Under the pieces are notes generated by a model, which saw nothing but the letters and a program-made list of their open reading frames with translations, did not search any database and was not told the origin of the DNA. A stretch of DNA of 64,000 nt, taken from Chenopodium formosanum. Taxonomy: Eukaryota; Streptophyta; Magnoliopsida; Caryophyllales; Amaranthaceae. The position numbers and the translations under genes were made by a program. The stretch is taken from positions 43,534,001 through 43,598,000 of the forward strand of contig CM044862.1 in NCBI GenBank assembly GCA_024500155.1. Direction: 5' to 3'. Positions 56,901-64,000 of this stretch are shown piece after piece. Every line of letters starts with the position of its first letter. The stretch's first letter is position 1.

Positions 56901-59210
56901 CAAAATACAGTCAAACACATTCAAACAAAGCTTTGTGAATCAAAATAATGTCAAACACATTCAAACCATTCATTTTGAATCAAAACAAATTAAACACATT
57001 TAAACAAAGTTTTTTTAATCAAAAGAAAGTCAAACACATTCAAACAAAGCTTTTTGAAATAAATAAAAGTAAAACACAATCAAACAAATATTTTTAAATT
57101 ATATGAAAGTCATACACATTCAAACATAGCTTTTGGAATCAAATGTAAGTCAAACACATTCAAACAAAGCTTTTAGAATCAAATGAAAGTTAAACACATT
57201 CAAATGAAGCTTTTAAAATCAAATGAAAGTCAAACACATTCAAAATAATCTTTTTCGATCAAAATACAATCAAACACATTAAAAAAAAAATGCTTAATGA
57301 ATTAAAAGAAAGTCAAACACATTCAATAAATGTTTTTGAATAATAAAAAGTCAAACACATTTAAACAAAGCTTTTCTAATCAAATGAAAGTCAAACACAT
57401 TCAAATAAATCTTTTTGAATCGAAATAAAGTCAAACACATTCAAACAAAGCTTTTTGAATCAAATGAAAGTCAAACACATTCTATAAATTCTTTCTACAT
57501 AGAATTAAAGTCAAACACATTCTAACAATTCTTTTTTAATCGAAAAAAATGTAAAACACATTCAAACAAAGTTTTTTTAATTGAAAGAAAGTCAAACACA
57601 TTCAAACAAAGCTTTTTAAATCAAAAGAAAGTCAAACACATTCAAACAAAGCTTTTTGAATCAAATGAAAGTCAAACACATTCAAACAAAGCTTTTTAAA
57701 TCAAATGAAAGTCAAACACATTCAAACAAAGCTTTTTGAAACAAAAGAAAATCAAACATAATCAACAAAGGTTTTTAAATTAAAATAAAGTCAAACAAAT
57801 TCATATATAGCTTTTTGAATTAAATAAGAGTCAAACACATTCAACCAAAGCTTTTTGAATAAAATTTAAAATTAAAGACATTCTAACAAATCTTTTTAGA
57901 TCGAAATACAGTCAAAGACATTCAATTAAAGCTTTATGAATCAAAAGAAAGCCAAACACATTTTAACAATTCTTTTTGAATCGATATAAAGTAATACACA
58001 TTCAAACAAAGTTTTTTGAATCAAAAGAAAGTCTAAAACATTCAAACAAAGCTTTTTGAATCAAATAAAAGTCAAACACATTCAAACAAATCTTTTTAGA
58101 TCGAAATATAGTCAAACACATTCAAACAAAGCTTTTAGAATCAAATGAAAGTCAAACACATTCAAACAAAGTCAAACACATTTAAACAAAGCTTTTTAAA
58201 TCAATAGAAAGTCAAACACATTCAAACAAAGATTTTTGAATCAAAAGAAAGTTAAACACATTCAAACAAAGCTTTTTGAATCAAATGAAAGGCAAATACA
58301 TTCAAACTAATCTTTTTGGATCGAAATACAGTCAAACACATTATAAAAATCTTAATGAACCAAAAGAAAAACAAACATGTTCAAACAAATATTTTTGAAT
58401 CAAAGGAAAGTCAAACACATTTAAACAAAGCTTTTTGAATCAAATAAAAGTCAAACACATTAAAACATAGCTTTTTAAATCAAATAAAAGTAAAACACAA
58501 TTGAACTAATCTTTTTGGATCGAAATACAGTCTAACACATTAAAAAAAAAAGCTTAATGAATCAAAAGAAATTCAAACATATTCAAACAATTATTTTTAA
58601 ATCAAAAGAAAGTCAAACACACTAAAACAAACCTTTTTGTATCAAATAAAAGTCAAACACATACAAAGATAGCTTTATGAATCAAATAAAAGTCAAACAC
58701 ATTCAAACAAATCTTTTTAGATCGAAATACAGTCAAACACATTCAAACAAAGCTTTTAGAATCAAATGAAAGTCAAACACATTCAAACAAAGTCAAACAC
58801 ATTTAAACAAAGCTTTTTGAATCAAAAGAAAGTCAAACACATTCAAACAAAGCTCTATGAATAAAAAGAAATCAAACACATTTAAACAAATCTTTTTCGA
58901 TCGAAATACAGTCAAACACATTCAAACAAAGCTTTTAGATTCAAATGAAAATCAAACACATTCAAATAAATCTTTTTGAATCTAAATAAAGTCAAACACA
59001 TTCAAACAAAACTTTTTGAATCAAAAGAAAGTTAAACACATTCAAACCAAGCTTTTTAAATCAAATGAAAGTAAAACATATTAAAACTAATCTTTTAGAT
59101 CGTAATACAATCAAACACATTTAAAAAAAGCTTAATGAATCAAAAGAAAGTCAAAGATATTCAAACAAATGTTTTTTAATCAAAAGAAAGTTAAACATAT
59201 TTAAACAAAG

Positions 59211-62070
59211 CTTTTTGAATCAAATTAAAGATAAACACATTCAAACGTAGCTTTTTGAATAAAATAAAAGTCAAACACATTCAAACAAACCTTTTTTAAT
59301 CAAATGAAAGTCAAACACATTCAAACAAAGCTTTTTGAATCAAATGAAAGTCAAACACATTCAAACAAATCTGTTTAGATTGAAATAAAGTAAAACACAT
59401 TCAAATAAAGCTTTATGAATCAAAAGAAAGTCAAACACATTCTAACAATTCTTTTTTAAACGAAAAAAAGTAAAACACATTCAAACAAAGGTTTTTGAAT
59501 CATAAGAAAGTCAAACACATTCAAACAAAGCTTTTTGCATCAAAAGAAAGTCAACAACATTCAAACAAAGCTTTTTTAATCAAAATAAAGTCAAACACAT
59601 TCAAACATAGCTTTTTGAATCAATAGAAAGTCAAACACATTCAAACAAAGCTTTTTGAATCAAATAAGAGTGAAACACATTCAAACAAATCGTTTTAGAT
59701 CAAAATACAATCAAACACATTCAAACAAAGCTTTATGAATCAAAAGTAAGTCAAATACATTCTAACAATTCTTTTTAAATAAAAAAAAAACACATTTAAC
59801 CAAAGTTTTTTGAATCAAAAGAAAGTCAAACTCATTGAAATAAAAATTTTTGAATCAAATGAAAGTCAAACACAATCAATCAAATATTTTTAAATCATAT
59901 GAAAGTCAAACACTTTCAAACATAGCTTTTGAATCAAATGAAGTCAAACACATTTAAACAAAGATTTTTTAATCAAATGAAAGTCAAACACATTCAAACA
60001 AATATTTTTAAATCATTTCAAAGTCGAACACATTCACACATAGCTTATTGAATCAAATGAAAGTCAAACACATTCAAACAAAGATTTTTGAATTAATTGA
60101 ATGTCAAACACATTCAAATGAATCTTTTTGAATCAAAATAAAGTAAAACATATTCAAACAAAGCTTTTTGAATCAAATGAAAGTCAAACACATTAAAACA
60201 AATCTTTTTAGATCAAAATACAGTCAAACGCTTTCTAACTATTCTTTTTAAATCGAAAAAAATAGAACACATTTAAACAAAGTTTTTTGAATGAATAGAA
60301 AGTCAAACACATTCACACAAAGCTTTTTAATTCAAATAAAAGTCAAACACATTTTAACAATTCTATTTGAATCGATAAATAGTAAATCACATTTAAACAA
60401 AGTTTTTTAAATAAAAAAAAAGTCTAACACATTCAAACAAATCTTTTTAGATTGAAATACAGTTAAACACATTCATACAAAGCTTTTAGAATCAAATGAA
60501 AGTTAAACATATTTAAATAAATATTTTTGATTCGAAACGAAGTTAAACACATTCAAACAAAGATTTTTGAATCAAAAGAAAGTGAAACACATTTAAACAA
60601 AGCAATTTGAATCAAATGAAAGTCAAACACATTCAAACAAATATTTTTAAGTCACATAAAATTAAAACACATTCAAACGTAGCTTTTTTATTCAAATGAA
60701 AGTCAAACACATTCAAACAAAGCTTTTTGAATCAAAATTAGTCAAACACATTCAAACAAAGCTTTTAGAATCAAATGAAAGTAAAACACATTTAAACAAA
60801 GCTTTTTGAATCAAATGAAAGTCAAACAAATTCAAACAAAGCTTTTTGAATTAAAAGAAAATCAAACACAAACAAACAAAGCTTTTTGAACCAAAATAAA
60901 GTCAAACAAATTCATACATAGCTTTTTGAATCAAATGAAAACCAAACACATTTAAACAAAGCTTTATGAATCAAAAGAAAGTCAAACACGTTCTAACAAT
61001 TCTTTTTAAATTGATAAAATGTAAAACGCATTCAAACAAAGTTTTTCGAATCAAAAGAAAGTCTAACACATTTAAACAAAGCTTTTTGAATCAATTGAAA
61101 GTCAAACACATTTAAACAAATCTTTTTAGATCGAAATACAGTCAAACACAATCAAACAAAGCTTTTGGAATCAAATGAAAGTCAAACACCTTCAAATAAA
61201 TCTATTTGAATCGAAATAAAGTCAAACACATTTAAAAAAAGCTTTTTGAATCAAAAGAAAGTCAAACACATTCAAACAAAGCTTTTTAAATCAAATGTAG
61301 GTTAAACACATTAAAACAAAGCTTTTTGAATCAAATGAAAGTAAAACACATTAAAACTAATCTTTTAGATCGTAATACAGTCAAACACATTTAAAAAAAG
61401 CTTAATGAATCAAAAAAAAGTCAAACATATGCAAACAAATATTTTTAAATCAAAAGAAAGTTAAACACATTTAAACAAAGCTTTTTGAATCAAATAAAAG
61501 TCAAACACATTCAAACGTAGCTTTTTGAATCAAATAAAAGTCAAACACATTCAAACAAACCTTTTTTAATCAAATGAAAGTCAAACACATTCAAACAAAG
61601 ATTTTTGAATCAAATGAAAGTCAAACACGTTCAAACAAATCTTTTTAGATTGAAATACAGTAAAACACATTCAAATAAAGCTTTATGAATCAAAAGAAAG
61701 TCAAACACTTTCTTACAATTCTTTTTGAACTGAAAAAAAGTAAAACCCATTCAAACAAAGGTTTGTGAATCATAAGAAAGTCAAACACATTCAAACAAAG
61801 CTTTTTGCATCAAAAGAAGGTCAACAACATTCAAACAAAGCTTTTTAAATCAAAATAAAGTGAAACACATTCAAACATAGCTTTTTGAATCAATAAAAAG
61901 TCAAACACATTCAAACAAAGCTTTTTGAATCAAATAAGAGTCAAACACATTCAAACAAATCGTTTTAGAACAAAATACAATCAAACACATTCAAACAAAG
62001 CTTTATGAATCAAAAGTAAGTCAAATACATTCTAACAATTCTTTTTGAATCAAAAAATATTAAAACACAT
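59211..62070. repeat. Large segmental duplication inside the satellite (offset ~2270 bp)
   Basis: The run of variants beginning AAGCTTTTTGAATCAAAT..CAAACGTAG..CAAACCTTTTTTAATC at about 59211-59800 recurs in the same order at about 61480-62070. Both include the rare CTTTTTGCATCAAAAG and AATCGTTTTAG monomers. Confidence 0.75.
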
Positions 62071-62262
62071 TCAACCAAAGTTTTTTTAATCAAAAGAAAG
62101 TCAAACACATTGAAACAAAGCTTTTTGAATCAAATGAAAGCTAAACATAATCAAACAAATATTTTTAAATCATATGAAAGTCAAACACTTTCAAACATAG
62201 CTTTTTGAACCAAATGAAATTTAAACACATTCAAACAAAGATTTTTGAATCAAATGAAAGTC

Positions 62263-62422
62263 AAACACATTCAAACATATCTTTTTAGATCGAAATACAG
62301 TCAAACACATTCAAACAAAGCTTTTAGAATCAAATGAAAGTCAAACACATTCAAACATATCTTTTTAGATCGAAATACAGTCAAACACATTCAAACAAAG
62401 CTTTTAGAATCAAATGAAAGTC
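62263..62422. repeat. Fresh 80-bp dimer duplication in satellite
   Basis: Two consecutive 80-bp blocks, each CATATCTTTTTAGATCG-type plus GCTTTTAGAATC-type monomer, are almost identical over their full length. This suggests a recent two-monomer duplication. Confidence 0.8.
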
Positions 62423-63167
62423 AAAGACATTCAAACAAAGTCAAACACATTTTAACAAAGCTTTTTGAATCAAAAGAAAGTCAAACACATTCAAACAAAG
62501 CTTTTTGAATCAAATGAAAGTTAAACATATTCAAACAAAGCTTTTTGAATCAAATGAAAGTCAAATACATTCAAACTAATCTTTTTGGATCGAAATACAG
62601 TCAAACACATTATAAAAATCTTAATGAACCAAAAGAAAATCAAACATGTTCAAACAAATATTTTTGAATCAAAGGAAAGTCAAAAACACATTTAAACAAA
62701 GCTTTTTCAATCAAATGAAAGTCAAACACATTCAAACAAATCTTTGTAGATCGAAATAAAGTCAAACACATTCAAACAAAGCTTTTTGAATCAAATAAAA
62801 GTCGAACACATTCATACAAATATTTTTGAATCAAAAGAAAGTCAACCATATTCAAATAAAGCTTTTTTAATCAAAAGAAAGTCAAACAAATTCAAACAAG
62901 CTTTTTAAATCAAATGAAAGTTAAACACATTCAAATAAATCTTTTTGAATCAAATGAAAGTAAAACACATTTAAATAAATCATTTTGAATCGAAATGAGT
63001 CAAACACATTGAAACAAAGCTTTTTACATCAAATGAAAGTTAAACACATTCAAACAAATCTTTGTAGATCTAGATAAAGTCAAACACATTCAAACAAAGT
63101 TTTTTTATTCAAAAGAAAGTCAAGCACATTCAAACAAAGCTTTTTGAATCAAATGAAAGTCAAACAC

Positions 63168-64000
63168 ATTCAACCAAATATTTTAAAATCTGATGAAATT
63201 CAAACACATTCAAACGTAGCTTTTTGAATCAAATGAAAGTCATACACATTCAAACAAAGCTTTTTGAATCAAATAAATATCAAATACATTCAAACAAAGC
63301 TTTTTGAATCAAATGAATATTAAACACATAAACAAAGCTTTTTGAATCAAATGAAAGTAAAACACATTCAACCAAATATTTTAAAATCATATGAAAGTCA
63401 AACATGTTCAAACATAGCTTTTTGAATCAAATGAAAGTCAAACACATTCAAACAAAGCTTTTTGAATCAAACAAAAGTCAAACACATAAAAACAAAGCTT
63501 TTTTAAACAATTGAATGTCATATACATTCAAACAAAGCTTTTTAAATCGAATGAAATTCAAACATATTCAAACAAAGCTTTTTGAATCAAATGAAAGTCA
63601 AACACATTCAAATAAATCTTTTTGGATGGAAAAACAGTCAAATACTTTCAAACAAAGCTTTATGAATTAAAAGAAAGTTAAACACAATCTAACACGTCTT
63701 TTTGAATCGATAAAAATAAAACACATTCCAATAAAGTTTTTTTCATCAAAAGAAAGTTAAGCACATTCAAACAAAGCTTTTTGAATCAAATGAAAGTCAA
63801 ACACATTCAACCAAATATTTTTAAATCTGATGAAATTCAAACACATTCAAACGTAGCTTTTTGAATCAAATGAATGTCATACACATTCAAACAAAGCTTT
63901 TTGAATCAAATGAATATCAAATACATTCAAACATAGCTTTTTGAATCAAATGAATATTAAACACATAAACAAAGCTTTTTGAATCAAATGAAAGTAAAAC
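63168..64000. repeat. Higher-order repeat pair near the right edge (offset ~637 bp)
   Basis: CAACCAAATATTTTAAAATCTGATG, followed by CAAACGTAG, ATGAATATTAAACAC and a short CACATAAACAAAGC unit, appears at 63171-63345 and again from 63808 to the edge. The order of variants is the same. Confidence 0.75.

Larger units (their letters stand above)
53951..64000. repeat. 40-bp satellite array, right arm
   Basis: Same monomer and variant types as the left arm, continuing past the window edge. Some long stretches keep exact 40-bp register (for example 54181-55200), while others contain A-run or half-unit variants. Open frames at 55465-55668 and 56704-56898 are repeat artefacts. No gene is seen. Confidence 0.95.

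Overview
This window reads as nuclear, intergenic, heterochromatin-like DNA from a flowering plant (probably a eudicot; the species cannot be named from the sequence). It is AT-rich. It holds no recognisable single-copy host gene and no tRNA, rRNA or CRISPR. What it holds is a tandem satellite array with transposable elements nested inside one another.

Layout. (1) 1-1703 is the cut end of an LTR. (2) 1704-3508 is the 5'-truncated 3' end of a LINE, with a poly(A) tail. (3) 3509-11004 and 53951-64000 are two arms of one satellite array with a ~40-bp monomer, many of them containing HindIII sites, and with visible higher-order repeats of about 620-640 bp. (4) The array is split by a minus-strand LTR retrotransposon (the outer element, 11005-53945) with TG..CA LTRs, a tRNA-Asp-type primer binding site, a polypurine tract and a CATAG/CATAA target duplication. 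It carries a gag-like frame but no visible pol, so it looks non-autonomous. (5) The gag-like frame of the outer element is interrupted by a plus-strand Ty3/gypsy element of the Tat lineage (15489-51116), flanked by a perfect AACTC duplication. That insertion is a tandem of three LTRs and two ~15-kb internal regions (LTR-int-LTR-int-LTR).

Each inner copy encodes, in order, gag with two CX2HX4HX4C knuckles, a DNG-type aspartic protease, a G-patch-like stretch, reverse transcriptase with YVDD, RNase H, a second archaeal-type RNase H, and integrase. Both copies are dead, with different lesions. Copy 1 has stops in gag and RT and an 11-bp deletion in the second RNase H, but an open integrase with its D, D and E residues. 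Copy 2 has an open RT, but stops in gag-pro, a frameshift in the second RNase H, and lysine in place of the catalytic integrase glutamate.

Downstream of integrase each copy carries two antisense genes related to plant mobile domain (PMD) proteins. Gene 2 has a clear exon-intron structure of five phase-0 GT-AG coding introns and a possible 5'-UTR intron. Gene 1 has one. Clusters of the palindrome TTGGCGCCAA lie just upstream of TATA-like boxes both in the sense LTR promoter and in front of the antisense genes. The outer element has an analogous CCGCGG-rich cluster just upstream of its own TATA box. The 3' untranslated part of the inner element has degenerate tandem repeats and hairpins next to the polypurine tract.

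The inferred order of events is: satellite array, then outer insertion, then Tat insertion into the outer gag-like frame, then tandem duplication, then independent decay.
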